This document shows positions 1 to 9,047 of a DNA stretch of 64,000 nt, in pieces; the stretch's first letter is position 1; each line of letters starts with the position of its first letter. The DNA is from Bacteroidales bacterium CF. Its GTDB lineage: Bacteria; Bacteroidota; Bacteroidia; Bacteroidales; UBA932. The position numbers and the translations under genes were made by a program. The stretch is taken from positions 2,046,001 to 2,110,000 of the forward strand of contig CP006772.1 in NCBI GenBank assembly GCA_000473305.1. Direction: 5' to 3'. A model generated the notes under the pieces. That model was given only the letters and a program-made list of their open reading frames with translations. It made no database searches and was not told the DNA's origin.

Positions 1-172
1 ATATTATCTGAGCCTTTATATCCTCCTTGAGATCCCTGTGGTAAACGGCTTTTACTGTTCCGGCCGTACCGACCGGCATAAAAATCGGGGTCTCAATAAC
101 GCCGTGATCGGTGTGAAGCAATCCACACGAGGCAGAACTCTCCTGATCCCTGGCTATCTTTTCATATCTCAT
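1..172 (-). CDS. tgt: tRNA-guanine transglycosylase, N-terminal part (cut by window edge)
   Basis: The visible 57 residues are the N-terminus of a queuine/preQ1 tRNA-ribosyltransferase, which exchanges the wobble guanine of GUN-anticodon tRNAs for preQ1 in queuosine synthesis. The family signature is clear: GLLHTDHGVIETPIFMPVGT followed by AGTVKAV. The catalytic Asp residues and zinc site lie beyond the window. The ATG overlaps the stop codon of the upstream permease (ATGA, 169-172), so the two are translationally coupled and probably co-transcribed with the rest of the cutC operon. The family identification is firm; completeness cannot be judged. Confidence 0.9.
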   Translation of the reverse strand, partial: MRYEKIARDQESSASCGLLHTDHGVIETPIFMPVGTAGTVKAVYHRDLKEDIKAQII

Positions 173-1419
173 TTCTGCGGTGCTGGTTGTATATTGTGCT
201 TATATCTGAAGAACAGTGCGAAAAGGATGCCTATAGCAAGTGCATATCCGGCAAATACAAACCAGATCGTTGTCCAGTCCTTCATTCCGTCTGCAGATGT
301 GAAAAGGTCCACAACCCATCCCGAGGTCAGCCCGCCGACAGTAGCGCCGACACCATTGGTCATGACCATAAAGAGTCCCTGTGCACTTGCTCTGATTTCC
401 GGTTTTGTCTCAGTCTCCTGCTCTATAAACAGAGAGCCGGAAATATTGAAGAAGTCAAACGCAATACCGTAGACAATCATAGAAAGAATGAGGAATACAA
501 GACCTTCTGAAGGATTTCCGATACCAAAGAGTCCGAACCTGAGAACCCAGGCAAACATGCTCATGAGCACCACTGTCTTAATCCCGAATCGTTTAAGGAA
601 AAATGGTATTGCAAGTATGAAAAGTGTCTCTGACATCTGTGAAACCGACATTAATATTCCCGGGTGAGTAACAGCAAAGGAGTCCATAAAGCGTGAATCC
701 TTGGCAAAATCCTGAAGGAACGGAGATCCGAATGTATTTGTTATCTGCAGCGCTGCACCAAGGAGCATAGAGAACAGGAAAAAAACGGCTGTCTTCTGCT
801 GTTTGAAAAGCACGAGTGCATCCAGTCCGAGTGCCGATACAATGGAACGCTTGCGCTCTGTCTTGACAGGTGGACAAGCAGGCATTGTAAATGCATAAAC
901 TCCAAGGAAGAGTGATGCGATTGAGCCTATATATAACTGAGTCGGACTGAGAGTCCACCCGCCCAGATCAACAACCCACATGGCAATGATGAAACCTATT
1001 GTACCCCAAACCCTGATAGGAGGAAAATCCTTTATGACATCCATTTTTTTCTGTCCCATGATATTATAGGAGACAGTATTGTTCAGAGCTATTGTTGGCA
1101 TGAAGACAAGGCTGTTTACAAGCATTACCCAGTACATCTGGTCGGGATCGGTTATTGTCGACGCCAGATAGAGAAATACTGCACCAAGTATGTGGCATAT
1201 ACCGAGGAGTCTCTCTGAATTCACCCAGCGGTCAGCAACAATTCCCAGTAACGCCGGCATAAAAAGAGAAGCCATTCCCATAGTTGCATATACTGCCCCG
1301 ACGGTACCACCAGTAAAACCAAGCTTCTGTATCATATATCCCCCAAGGGAGATAAGCCATGTACCCCAAATGAAGAACTGCAGGAAGTTCATCAGTGTAA
1401 GGCGAAGTTTTATACTCAT
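169..1419 (-). CDS. MFS nucleoside:H+ symporter (NupG/XapB-like)
   Basis: A 416-residue, strongly hydrophobic protein with about 12 membrane segments. The N-terminus (LTLMNFLQFFIWGTWLISLG) is typical of the nucleoside:H+ symporter branch of the major facilitator superfamily, which imports nucleosides across the inner membrane by proton symport. Length matches NupG/XapB (about 418). A charged loop around residues 185-195 separates the two six-helix halves. It lies 16 nt downstream of the transglutaminase-like lipoprotein and overlaps tgt by 4 nt. The substrate cannot be read from sequence; coupling to tgt raises the possibility of a queuosine-related nucleoside or base. Confidence 0.82.
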   Translation of the reverse strand: MSIKLRLTLMNFLQFFIWGTWLISLGGYMIQKLGFTGGTVGAVYATMGMASLFMPALLGIVADRWVNSERLLGICHILGAVFLYLASTITDPDQMYWVMLVNSLVFMPTIALNNTVSYNIMGQKKMDVIKDFPPIRVWGTIGFIIAMWVVDLGGWTLSPTQLYIGSIASLFLGVYAFTMPACPPVKTERKRSIVSALGLDALVLFKQQKTAVFFLFSMLLGAALQITNTFGSPFLQDFAKDSRFMDSFAVTHPGILMSVSQMSETLFILAIPFFLKRFGIKTVVLMSMFAWVLRFGLFGIGNPSEGLVFLILSMIVYGIAFDFFNISGSLFIEQETETKPEIRASAQGLFMVMTNGVGATVGGLTSGWVVDLFTSADGMKDWTTIWFVFAGYALAIGILFALFFRYKHNIQPAPQK

Positions 1420-1435
1420 AATAGTTGTTCTATAA

Positions 1436-4057
1436 TTAATTTTGATTGCAAATATAAGAATATTCAGCCATTAAAGATTTATGTAGATATTCGGTTGTGC
1501 CGATTTTATAGCCTTGCGAGTGAAAGATTATCTCACCCTTCTCATTGACTATGAATATCAGTGGATAATCATCCTTGAAAGTAATTTTTGAGGAGTTCAC
1601 AAATGATTTTAACAATGTTTCGCTATCCTTCGTGACAAAACCGAATTTCCCGGGCAGGCCCTTATATTTTTCCGGATTAAATGAACTGGAATTTTTACTG
1701 CCGGGCACAACAAATAAGAAACGGCCCCTCCATTTGTCAAACTCACCTTTTAATGCCGGAAATTCATTCATCAGGTGCTTGGTAGGCTCTTTGTCAGGAT
1801 CAATAAAACAAATAACCAGACCGTTATCATTATATAGCTTACTATCAACAGCCCCCTTTACAGAACCGAAAACCACTCGTGTCATCTCAAGTGCTCTGGT
1901 TTTGAGCACCTTTTTCACAGTTGCCCCTCCGACAACATTGAAATAGTCACTGCGGACCAGTACACGGCCGTCTTGATATCTATTACCTGTACAAATCCTG
2001 TAGTACCCCTCTTCAAGATCAAGCTCAACAGGAAAAGAGGCTACTCTCTTGTCGTTCTCGAAATCAAGTGAGACAAACACCCCGTCTGTCATCTTTGCAA
2101 TTGTATAATTGCTCCAATATTGAGGAATCTTCTCTGCCGGGTCACTGAGGGATATAATTACCTTCCCTGTTTTTTTGTTTTCAGCCCCGGCATCAAATGA
2201 TACATTGGACCAGGTTCTGTTTCTGAACACCTTAACTGAGGTAGTTGCCGGATCTATAACAGCCGGAATTCCGAAACTCCTGCACAAAGCCACATAGAAT
2301 ATATCCCTTGAAACCTTGTCTGCAATAAGTATTTTACCCACACCTTCAGGAGATATGGGGCATCTCGGATAGTTCTGGTCTTTGTCAATTTTTATATTTT
2401 CCGCCACCCACTCTTTTATCCTCTCCGCGTCGGGTGACTCTCCGAATATCGGAATAAACTGTCTCCTCAATGCCGGCCTCCACGGACGGATCTTCTCGTA
2501 GAGAACCCTGGGTGCAAGAATGCCTTTTACAAAGACATCCATGTTATATGCAGATGGTTTGTCATATTGAGGCACATTATCAAGATGATTCTGTAAAATA
2601 TCCGCCGGTGTATCTCTCAGATCTTTGTCACTTATAGTTGATAGCAACTGAAGTGCTCTTGCATCGTCTTTGTTTTTCTCTATAAATCCCGAAATCTCAT
2701 GCCAGTTGCCCTCGCTCTTTACTATATAAGAGATTACCGCAGCTGTATCAAGACCGCATTTTTCCGCAAGCTCTCTTGCCTCACCTCTTCCCATAAATGT
2801 TGCAATATATCCGTTCCTTACTGAATCCTCCTGCTTGAGTCTGATACTATTTCTCTTAGAAGCCTCACTCAGTGTGTCACTCACTACAGGCTGCACCACC
2901 GGCGGTGTAATATCCATCTCCTCCTCAAACTCCTCTCCTGCTACCCTCTCCAATACGATTGTCACACTGTCGGCTGATACAAGTGAGACCTTTTTATAAC
3001 CATATGAATCTTCTTTGCTTGACCAGACAAGAAGATCCCCGAGACCCGAAATTACATAAGATCTACCCTCTGTATCGCTCTTTTGCTCATATATCGGATA
3101 GAACTCGGCATAGTTGTAAAGTAAGTATTTCACATCAGCCCCTTCGACCTTTTTTCCTTCGAGGTCACAAATGGTAACATTCAGTTTTTTTGTTTGCGTG
3201 TAATTCTCAAGCACATTTATCTTTGTATAGAGAGGATAATCGGTTTTACTCTCCGGTCCGTAATATCGTCCGAAGACATTTGTGTGAACCATCATGGCTC
3301 TCTTTGCAGGAGCTGAAAACCACGCTTTGTTTAGTTCGCTCTCGGGCTCACAGGCACCGAGATAATACCATTTGCCTTCACACCAGACCTCTACCCAGGC
3401 ATGATTGTCATCTGTGTGTGCCCATCTTGGCGTATAGCACTGTCGGGCAGGGATGCCTACAGATCTTAGGGCTGTTACCGTAAATGTTGACTCCTCTCCG
3501 CATCGTCCGTAACCGGAAAGCACTGTCGCAAGAGGCGAGGATGTTCTGCTGTCAGAAGGCCTGTAGGCCACCTTTTCATGGCACCAGTGGTTAACCTCAA
3601 GGGCTGCTTCATACATAGACAGGTCCCTGATTCTCTCTTTAAGCTCTTTAAAGAAGACGACTCTGGCAGAGTCAAGATCTTCATTATTTACTCTCGGAGG
3701 AAGCACAAAATGGCGGAAAAGATCTTCCGGTATCTTATCTCCCCATCTGAAGAAATCTCTTGCCTCGAATGATGAACGTACCATCTTCAGAAAAAAATCT
3801 CCGCTGTAATCTGCAATATCGTTGATTGGCATGTAGGCATACAGGAATTTCAGAGCATCCCTCTCCTCCTCTTTCAATTCAGGTTTATCTGTAATTGAGA
3901 ATAGTTCTGCACCCTCACGTCCGAACATTTTTTTCCTGCTCTCAAATTGATTTTCAACCTCTTCCCTTTGGACTTTATTTGATATAAATCCGGAGTTGCT
4001 GCAGCCCGTCAGGGTGAGTGCCACTATCATCTGAAGAGCATATTTCAAGATTTTCAT
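1436..4057 (-). CDS. lipoprotein with transglutaminase-like domains and thioredoxin-like C-terminus
   Basis: 873 residues. A lipobox (LTLTGC, Cys19) predicts a lipoprotein anchored in the envelope. Residues about 150-240 form a transglutaminase-like papain-fold domain: GRCGEES with Cys186, DDNHAWVEV with His219, and LGACEPE, where Glu237 stands where the family normally has Asp. A second, degenerate copy lies near residues 555-640 (VSRDIFYVALCRSFGIPAV) and lacks the Cys. The last 140 residues resemble a thioredoxin fold without CxxC (NEKGEIIFHSQGY). Such proteins are usually protease- or amidase-like rather than cross-linking enzymes. The start overlaps the cutC stop by 4 nt. The function is unproven. 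Confidence 0.75.
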   Translation of the reverse strand: MKILKYALQMIVALTLTGCSNSGFISNKVQREEVENQFESRKKMFGREGAELFSITDKPELKEEERDALKFLYAYMPINDIADYSGDFFLKMVRSSFEARDFFRWGDKIPEDLFRHFVLPPRVNNEDLDSARVVFFKELKERIRDLSMYEAALEVNHWCHEKVAYRPSDSRTSSPLATVLSGYGRCGEESTFTVTALRSVGIPARQCYTPRWAHTDDNHAWVEVWCEGKWYYLGACEPESELNKAWFSAPAKRAMMVHTNVFGRYYGPESKTDYPLYTKINVLENYTQTKKLNVTICDLEGKKVEGADVKYLLYNYAEFYPIYEQKSDTEGRSYVISGLGDLLVWSSKEDSYGYKKVSLVSADSVTIVLERVAGEEFEEEMDITPPVVQPVVSDTLSEASKRNSIRLKQEDSVRNGYIATFMGRGEARELAEKCGLDTAAVISYIVKSEGNWHEISGFIEKNKDDARALQLLSTISDKDLRDTPADILQNHLDNVPQYDKPSAYNMDVFVKGILAPRVLYEKIRPWRPALRRQFIPIFGESPDAERIKEWVAENIKIDKDQNYPRCPISPEGVGKILIADKVSRDIFYVALCRSFGIPAVIDPATTSVKVFRNRTWSNVSFDAGAENKKTGKVIISLSDPAEKIPQYWSNYTIAKMTDGVFVSLDFENDKRVASFPVELDLEEGYYRICTGNRYQDGRVLVRSDYFNVVGGATVKKVLKTRALEMTRVVFGSVKGAVDSKLYNDNGLVICFIDPDKEPTKHLMNEFPALKGEFDKWRGRFLFVVPGSKNSSSFNPEKYKGLPGKFGFVTKDSETLLKSFVNSSKITFKDDYPLIFIVNEKGEIIFHSQGYKIGTTEYLHKSLMAEYSYICNQN

Positions 4058-4761
4058 ATTGTTATATTATTGACAATTGATACAATTTCCCTTACAAGCT
4101 CCGGGGAGGTCTCAAAGCGAGCCCCATCTGCGTTATCGCAGACAGGTGATTTTGCCGAAAAATGAACCTCTCTTGCTTTTGTATAATCCAGAATTTCCCT
4201 TACATTCCCGGGATTTATGCCACCACCGACAAGAATCTTTATTCTATCCCCGGCCTTAGCGACAATCTGCTTTAGACGCTCACTGCCCTGATATGAGTCC
4301 GCAGCCTGCCCGGAGGCAAGTATCCTGCTGCATCCGCACTCAATTATATCTTCTAAAGCCCTCTCCCAGTCCGCGCATACATCAAAAGCGCGGTGAAAGG
4401 TTACCTCCATGGCTCCTGCCTTTTTTACAGCCTCCTTCAACCGTGCCTTGTCTACCTCACAATCCCTGTCTAAAAAACCTACAACCACACCTTTTATCCC
4501 CAAATTTCTGCAATAATCTATATCCTCCATCATTATCAGAGTCTCATTGTCATTATAGATAAAGTTCCCCTCTCTGGGGCGGATCAGGACAAATACCGGT
4601 ATAGAGAGATTGTTGCGGCAATAGGATATCAAAGCATGTGACGGAGTCAAACCATCCAGTTGAAGAGCTTGACACAACTCAATCCTGTCAGCCCCTCCCT
4701 TAACAGCAGCAAGTGCAGAATTCAGAGATGATGCACACACCTCAGCAGTAATACTATTCAT
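4054..4761 (-). CDS. cutC: CutC family protein
   Basis: TIM-barrel protein of the CutC family, historically linked to copper homeostasis, although the biochemical role is disputed. Signature stretches are ITAEVCASSLNSALAAVKGG, ADRIELCQ near the N-terminus, FHRAFDV in the middle and LVGGGINPGNV near the C-terminus. I chose the ATG at 4761 (MNSITAEV, 235 residues) because family members begin at this point; an upstream ATG at 4833 would add 24 unrelated residues and run back through the rplQ terminator. First gene of the cutC, lipoprotein, permease, tgt operon. No convincing promoter was found in the short gap before it. Confidence 0.85.
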   Translation of the reverse strand: MNSITAEVCASSLNSALAAVKGGADRIELCQALQLDGLTPSHALISYCRNNLSIPVFVLIRPREGNFIYNDNETLIMMEDIDYCRNLGIKGVVVGFLDRDCEVDKARLKEAVKKAGAMEVTFHRAFDVCADWERALEDIIECGCSRILASGQAADSYQGSERLKQIVAKAGDRIKILVGGGINPGNVREILDYTKAREVHFSAKSPVCDNADGARFETSPELVREIVSIVNNITI

Positions 4762-4806
4762 ATTACAAAGATGTAAAATATCGGTTAAATCTGATGTTGT
4801 TAGCGC

Positions 4807-4837
4807 AAAAAAAAGAGTGCCCGAAATGAGCACTCTT
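4807..4837 (-). terminator. Rho-independent terminator of the ribosomal operon
   Basis: On the minus strand AAGAGTGC (4837-4830) pairs with GCACTCTT (4820-4813) across a 9-nt loop, followed by a run of eight T (4814-4807). It lies 23 nt after the rplQ stop and closes the transcript that begins at rplP. Confidence 0.85.
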
Positions 4838-4859
4838 CTTTATTGTATGAGTTTTGCAA

Positions 4860-5426
4860 TTACTCTGCTTTCTCTTCTGCTGCAGGCTTAGCCTCAGCTT
4901 TAGGAGCCTTTGCCTTAGGTGCTGCTTTTGGTTTTGCCTCAGCTTTTGCCTTTGGTTTTGCCTCTGCAACCGGCTCTGAAGCTTCAACAGCGTCAGCGCT
5001 CTTCTTTGCACGACTACGGCGTGTAGTTGCCTTCTTGGTCTCTGATTTAGCAGCTGCTACAGCTACCTCGTTGAAATCAACAAGCTCGATAAGAGCCATG
5101 TCAGCAGCGTCTCCCTGACGGAAACCTGTCTTAAGGATCCTTGTGTATCCACCCGGACGCTCAGCAATCTTAGGGGCAATAACGCGGAAAAGTTCGGTTA
5201 CAGCCTCTTTTTGCTTCAAGTATGCAAATACTGTACGGCGTGAATGGGTAGAGTCATCTTTTGATTTTGTGATAAGTGGCTCTATGTACATCCTCAATGC
5301 CTTTGCCTTCGCTACAGTTGTCTCAATCTTCTTGTGCAATATGAGTGATGATGCCATATTTGCAAGCATAGCCTTACGGTGCCCGCTTTTACGGCCCAAA
5401 TGGTTAAATGACTTATTATGCCTCAT
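4860..5426 (-). CDS. rplQ: 50S ribosomal protein L17
   Basis: Large-subunit protein at the polypeptide exit region. The canonical start [20 protein letters not shown] fixes the ATG at 5426. The conserved core covers about residues 1-125. The remaining ~60 residues form a low-complexity Ala/Lys/Glu/Pro tail, making it 188 aa against 127 in E. coli; Lys-rich tails of this kind are common in Bacteroidota L17. The start lies inside rpoA (11-nt overlap), as expected for coupled translation. Last gene of the operon. Confidence 0.97.
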   Translation of the reverse strand: MRHNKSFNHLGRKSGHRKAMLANMASSLILHKKIETTVAKAKALRMYIEPLITKSKDDSTHSRRTVFAYLKQKEAVTELFRVIAPKIAERPGGYTRILKTGFRQGDAADMALIELVDFNEVAVAAAKSETKKATTRRSRAKKSADAVEASEPVAEAKPKAKAEAKPKAAPKAKAPKAEAKPAAEEKAE

Positions 5427-6426
5427 GTTTTAAAACTTTCTTTTCAATATTATACTTAGTTACATCCATACCAAAAGTGAGTCTGTAGCGCTCAACCAAT
5501 TGGTCAATCTCAGAGAGGGACTTCTTACCGAAGTTTCTGAACTTCATCAACTCTGCTCTCTGGAGAGACACCAATTCTGCGAAAGTCTCAATGTCTGCTG
5601 CCTTAAGACAATTCAACGCCCTTACAGAGAGTTCCATGTCTGCAAGTTTGGTTAATAGAAGGTGACGCATACGGAGTGACTCTTCATCAAGCTCGTTGCT
5701 GATAACCTCAACCGGAGTCTCAAGGGTTATCTTCTCGTCCGAGAACAACATAAAGTGATGTATAAGAATCTTAGCTGCCTCTTTCAAAGCCTCCTTAGGA
5801 TGAATTGATCCGTCTGTTGTAATCTCTAAATTCAGTTTCTCAAAGTCTGTCTTCTGCTCGACACGCCAGTTCTCAACTGAGTACTTTACATTCTTGATAG
5901 GAGTAAAGATAGAATCAATTGGAATCAGTCCGAAAGGAGCATCCTCTACTTTGTTCTCTTCTGCAGGCACATAGCCTCTTCCCTTACCAATCCTCAATTC
6001 AATATTGAGTGTTACAGATGGCTCCATAGAGCATATATGCCAATCTGGATTCAGTACCTTAAACGAAGACATCTGTTTTGAGATATCTTCCGCAATAAAG
6101 TTCTGCTTACCGCTAACTGAAACATTTACTATCTCTGACTCTTCGCCCTCAACCATACGTTTGAAACGTACCTGTTTGAGGTTAAGTATGATATCAACAA
6201 CTGTCTCGATAACTCCCGGGATTGTTGCGAATTCGTGGTCAACCCCTTGTATCTTGATCGATGTGATGGCATACCCTTCCAGAGAAGAGAGTAAAATACG
6301 GCGCAATGCGTTACCGACTGTGATGCCATAACCTGGCTCCAGCGGGCGGAACTCAAAGCGACCGAATGTTTCGGTTGCATCAAGCATTATCACCTTATCG
6401 GGTTTTTGAAATGCTAATATTGCCAT
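5416..6426 (-). CDS. rpoA: DNA-directed RNA polymerase subunit alpha
   Basis: 336 residues. The N-terminal assembly domain occupies about residues 1-235 ([20 protein letters not shown] is the family hallmark) and dimerises to nucleate RNA polymerase. A linker leads to the C-terminal domain at about 255-325, which carries the helix-hairpin-helix DNA- and activator-binding motif ([17 protein letters not shown]). Length is normal. The 3' end overlaps rplQ by 11 nt and the start follows rpsD by 8 nt. Confidence 0.98.
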   Translation of the reverse strand: MAILAFQKPDKVIMLDATETFGRFEFRPLEPGYGITVGNALRRILLSSLEGYAITSIKIQGVDHEFATIPGVIETVVDIILNLKQVRFKRMVEGEESEIVNVSVSGKQNFIAEDISKQMSSFKVLNPDWHICSMEPSVTLNIELRIGKGRGYVPAEENKVEDAPFGLIPIDSIFTPIKNVKYSVENWRVEQKTDFEKLNLEITTDGSIHPKEALKEAAKILIHHFMLFSDEKITLETPVEVISNELDEESLRMRHLLLTKLADMELSVRALNCLKAADIETFAELVSLQRAELMKFRNFGKKSLSEIDQLVERYRLTFGMDVTKYNIEKKVLKHEA

Positions 6427-6434
6427 TTTATTTT

Positions 6435-7040
6435 TTATTTAGAGTATAACTCAACTATCAGTTGCTCATTAATTACTTCAGGGATTTCAGTCCTTTCAGG
6501 CATATTGAGAAGTTTTCCTGTCAATGCCGCTCCATCCCACTCAATCCACGGGAATCTGCTTGCACTGCGTGAAACATTGTTCTGAATAACCTCAAGACTT
6601 TTTGATCTCTCCCTTACGCCAACAATCTGACCGGGTTTAATGCCCCTTGAAGGAACGTTACATACCTCGCCGTCAACAACAATGTGACAGTGAGTCACAA
6701 GCTGTCTTGCAGCAGCCCTGCTCGGAGCAATACCCATTCTGTAAATCAGGTTGTCAAGACGAGTTTCGAGAAGGAGAATAAGATTCTCACCCTTTCTTCC
6801 CTTCATCTTTGAAGCTGTCTCATACAGATTGCGGAATTGTCTCTCAAGAAGACCGTATGTATATTTTACTTTTTGTTTCTCCTTCAGCTGAGTACCGTAC
6901 TCAGAAGTTTTTTTACGCTTCTTTGCCAGACCATGCTGTCCCGGAGGGTAGTTCTTTTTCTCGTAACTTTTATCGGGACCAAATATCGGCTCTCCAAATT
7001 TGCGGGCAATTTTTGTAGAAGGCCCTGTATATCTTGCCAT
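6435..7040 (-). CDS. rpsD: 30S ribosomal protein S4
   Basis: 201 residues, a primary 16S rRNA binder of the 30S body. The start [20 protein letters not shown] is the form found in Bacteroidota and lacks the Cys cluster of zinc-type S4. The S4 RNA-binding domain is visible at about 90-150 ([10 protein letters not shown], then [15 protein letters not shown]). Placed between rpsK and rpoA as in the alpha operon. In E. coli S4 represses this operon; no equivalent site was recognised here. Confidence 0.97.
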   Translation of the reverse strand: MARYTGPSTKIARKFGEPIFGPDKSYEKKNYPPGQHGLAKKRKKTSEYGTQLKEKQKVKYTYGLLERQFRNLYETASKMKGRKGENLILLLETRLDNLIYRMGIAPSRAAARQLVTHCHIVVDGEVCNVPSRGIKPGQIVGVRERSKSLEVIQNNVSRSASRFPWIEWDGAALTGKLLNMPERTEIPEVINEQLIVELYSK

Positions 7041-7070
7041 GTTAAATAATTTAAAATGAATTTATAAGGG

Positions 7071-7463
7071 TTAAACTCTACGGCGTCCTTTTGGACGGCA
7101 TCCGTTGTGTGGAAGTGGAGTAACGTCGATAATCTCAGTTACCTCAATACCAGCTCCATGAACTGTACGTATCGCAGACTCACGTCCGGCACCCGGGCCC
7201 TTTACATAAGCCTTTACCTTACGAAGCCCCATATCAAAAGCTACTTTAGCGCAATCAGCTGCTGCTGTCTGTGCTGCATACGGAGTGTTCTTCTTAGAAC
7301 CTCTGAAACCCATTTTACCGGCTGATGACCAACTTATAACCTGTCCGGTAGAGTTAGTCAGGGTAACTATCACATTATTGAAAGTTGATGAAACATGGAG
7401 TTGTCCGTAAGCTTCAACCTTTACAACCTTCTTTTTATTTGTTGTTCCTGTTTTTTTTGCCAT
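7071..7463 (-). CDS. rpsK: 30S ribosomal protein S11
   Basis: 130 residues, platform protein of the 30S subunit near the Shine-Dalgarno duplex. The conserved core ([17 protein letters not shown]) and the C-terminal [13 protein letters not shown] are clear. Lys-rich N-terminus ([14 protein letters not shown]). Starts 10 nt after rpsM. This part of the ribosome is of interest because ribosomes of related Bacteroidota sequester the anti-Shine-Dalgarno sequence, which fits the missing SD sites in the window. Confidence 0.97.
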   Translation of the reverse strand: MAKKTGTTNKKKVVKVEAYGQLHVSSTFNNVIVTLTNSTGQVISWSSAGKMGFRGSKKNTPYAAQTAAADCAKVAFDMGLRKVKAYVKGPGAGRESAIRTVHGAGIEVTEIIDVTPLPHNGCRPKGRRRV

Positions 7464-7473
7464 GATCTAGCTT

Positions 7474-7851
7474 CTATTTAGTTGCTTTCTTCTTGTTAGC
7501 TACTGTCTTCTTCTTACCCTTTCTGGTACGGGCGTTATTTTTAGTTGACTGGCCACGTACAGGAAGACCTATACGATGACGGATGCCTCTGTAACATCCG
7601 ATATCCATCAACCTCTTGATGTTCATTTGAACTGATGAACGAAGTTCACCTTCAATTTTGTACTCAGAAGCAACCAGTGCCCTGATTCCTGCTATCTGTT
7701 CGTCGTTCCAGTCCTTCACCTTAGTGTTCAAATCGATCCCTAATGTAGAGAGGATTTTTTTTGAAGAACTACGACCAATTCCGTAGATGTAGGTAAGACC
7801 TATCTCTCCACGTTTATTGTTTGGTAAATCTACTCCGGCTATACGTGCCAT
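7474..7851 (-). CDS. rpsM: 30S ribosomal protein S13
   Basis: 125 residues, 30S head protein that contacts P-site tRNA and the B1 intersubunit bridge. [20 protein letters not shown] is the family N-terminus. The middle carries [20 protein letters not shown] and the tail is Lys-rich ([16 protein letters not shown]). Separated by 37 nt from rpmJ. Confidence 0.97.
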   Translation of the reverse strand: MARIAGVDLPNNKRGEIGLTYIYGIGRSSSKKILSTLGIDLNTKVKDWNDEQIAGIRALVASEYKIEGELRSSVQMNIKRLMDIGCYRGIRHRIGLPVRGQSTKNNARTRKGKKKTVANKKKATK

Positions 7852-7888
7852 ATCTGTTCTTTCTCTTTATTGTTTACAAATTAATAAA

Positions 7889-8005
7889 TTACCCCTGACG
7901 CATTTTGAATTTAGGGTTCTTTTTGCAAATAACATACAAACGACCTTTGCGTTTTACTATTTTGCAATCCTCACTGCGCTTCTTAATGGATGCTTTAACT
8001 TTCAT
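7889..8005 (-). CDS. rpmJ: 50S ribosomal protein L36, zinc-free form
   Basis: A 38-residue gene lying between infA and rpsM, read directly from the minus strand: it starts [19 protein letters not shown] and ends [11 protein letters not shown]. Compared with E. coli L36 (ligands Cys11, Cys14, Cys27, His33), only Cys14 and Cys27 remain; Ser11 and Phe33 replace the others. It should therefore not bind zinc (a 'C-minus' L36), a type usual in Bacteroidota and thought to help under zinc limitation. Confidence 0.96.
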   Translation of the reverse strand: MKVKASIKKRSEDCKIVKRKGRLYVICKKNPKFKMRQG

Positions 8006-8017
8006 TTTATTTAATTT

Positions 8018-8236
8018 TTATTTATATCTGAAAGAAATTCTTCCTTTAGTCAAATCATAAGGAGACATTTCAACTCTCACCTTGTCTCCGGGAAGAATGC
8101 GAATATAGTGCATCCTCATCTTTCCGGAAATATGGGCGATGATTATATGTCCGTTATCCAACTCAACGCGAAACATCGCATTTGACAGGGCTTCTATAAT
8201 TTTACCCTCTTTTTCTATTGCTGTTTGTTTTGCCAT
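8018..8236 (-). CDS. infA: translation initiation factor IF-1
   Basis: 72 residues, a single OB-fold that occupies the ribosomal A site during initiation. The start [20 protein letters not shown] and the end [14 protein letters not shown] are canonical. It lies 22 nt after map and 12 nt before rpmJ, the standard spc-operon order. Confidence 0.97.
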   Translation of the reverse strand: MAKQTAIEKEGKIIEALSNAMFRVELDNGHIIIAHISGKMRMHYIRILPGDKVRVEMSPYDLTKGRISFRYK

Positions 8237-8258
8237 TAAAGCTTATACCCTATAATTT

Positions 8259-9023
8259 TTATTGTTGTTCAATGAATTCAAATGTAGATAAAATATCCGG
8301 TTTCCCTTTTTTTATAGCGACCGTCAGTTCAAAATGAGCTGATTTTTTTCTGTCCACTGTGCTGACAGTCCAACCGTCATCGTGCATGAAGATCGATTTG
8401 GTCCCGGCATTAATCATCGGTTCTATACAAATAACCATACCTTCAACCAGTTTTTTTCCATCTCCCTTTCTCCCGTAGTTGGGAACATCCGGTGACTCAT
8501 GAAGTCTCTTGCCTATTCCGTGACCTACCATCTCTCTCACTGCCGAAAAGCCGAAGCTTTCTATATAGGTCTGGATTGCATTTGAAATATCTCCGATTCT
8601 GTTACCGGCGACAGCCATACTTATACCTCTGTACAAAGACTCTTTTGTAACCTCCAGCAGTTTCGCGGTCTCTTCAGAAACCTTTCCCACCGGAAATGTG
8701 TAAGCCGAGTCTCCGTAAAATCCTTTCAGGATAGTTCCACAGTCTACAGAGACTATATCTCCCTCCTGAAGGTGGTAGTCCGAGGCAAAACCATGTACAA
8801 CCACATCATTTACCGACATACAGAGAGCATAAGGAAAACCATTGTAACCAAGGAAGGCAGGGACGGCACCATGGTCTCTTATAAAGGTCTCGGCAATCTT
8901 GTTCAGCTCAAGTGTCGTAACACCCGGCGCTACATGTTTGCCAACCTCTGCAAGAGTCTTTGATACCAGGAGAGCATTTTCTCTCAGTAACTCAATCTCC
9001 TCCTCGGTTTTCAGTTTTATCAT
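8259..9023 (-). CDS. map: type I methionine aminopeptidase
   Basis: 254 residues. Removes the initiator Met from nascent proteins with a dinuclear metal site. Visible ligands and motifs: NDVVVHG, VDCGTILKGFYGDSAYTF (two Asp ligands), MVGHGIGKRLHE (His), VICIEPMI (Glu) and the final Glu in KKSAHFELTVAI. No N-terminal zinc-finger extension, as expected for the bacterial type Ia form. Located between secY and infA as in many bacterial spc operons. Confidence 0.96.
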   Translation of the reverse strand: MIKLKTEEEIELLRENALLVSKTLAEVGKHVAPGVTTLELNKIAETFIRDHGAVPAFLGYNGFPYALCMSVNDVVVHGFASDYHLQEGDIVSVDCGTILKGFYGDSAYTFPVGKVSEETAKLLEVTKESLYRGISMAVAGNRIGDISNAIQTYIESFGFSAVREMVGHGIGKRLHESPDVPNYGRKGDGKKLVEGMVICIEPMINAGTKSIFMHDDGWTVSTVDRKKSAHFELTVAIKKGKPDILSTFEFIEQQ

Positions 9024-9047
9024 ATCTACAAAGAACTTTTGAACCTC

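Noticed and set aside
4766-4773. CATCTTTG before cutC as a -7 box
   Set aside because: First base does not match TAnnTTTG, no -33 box lies upstream, and transcription would start almost at the ATG.
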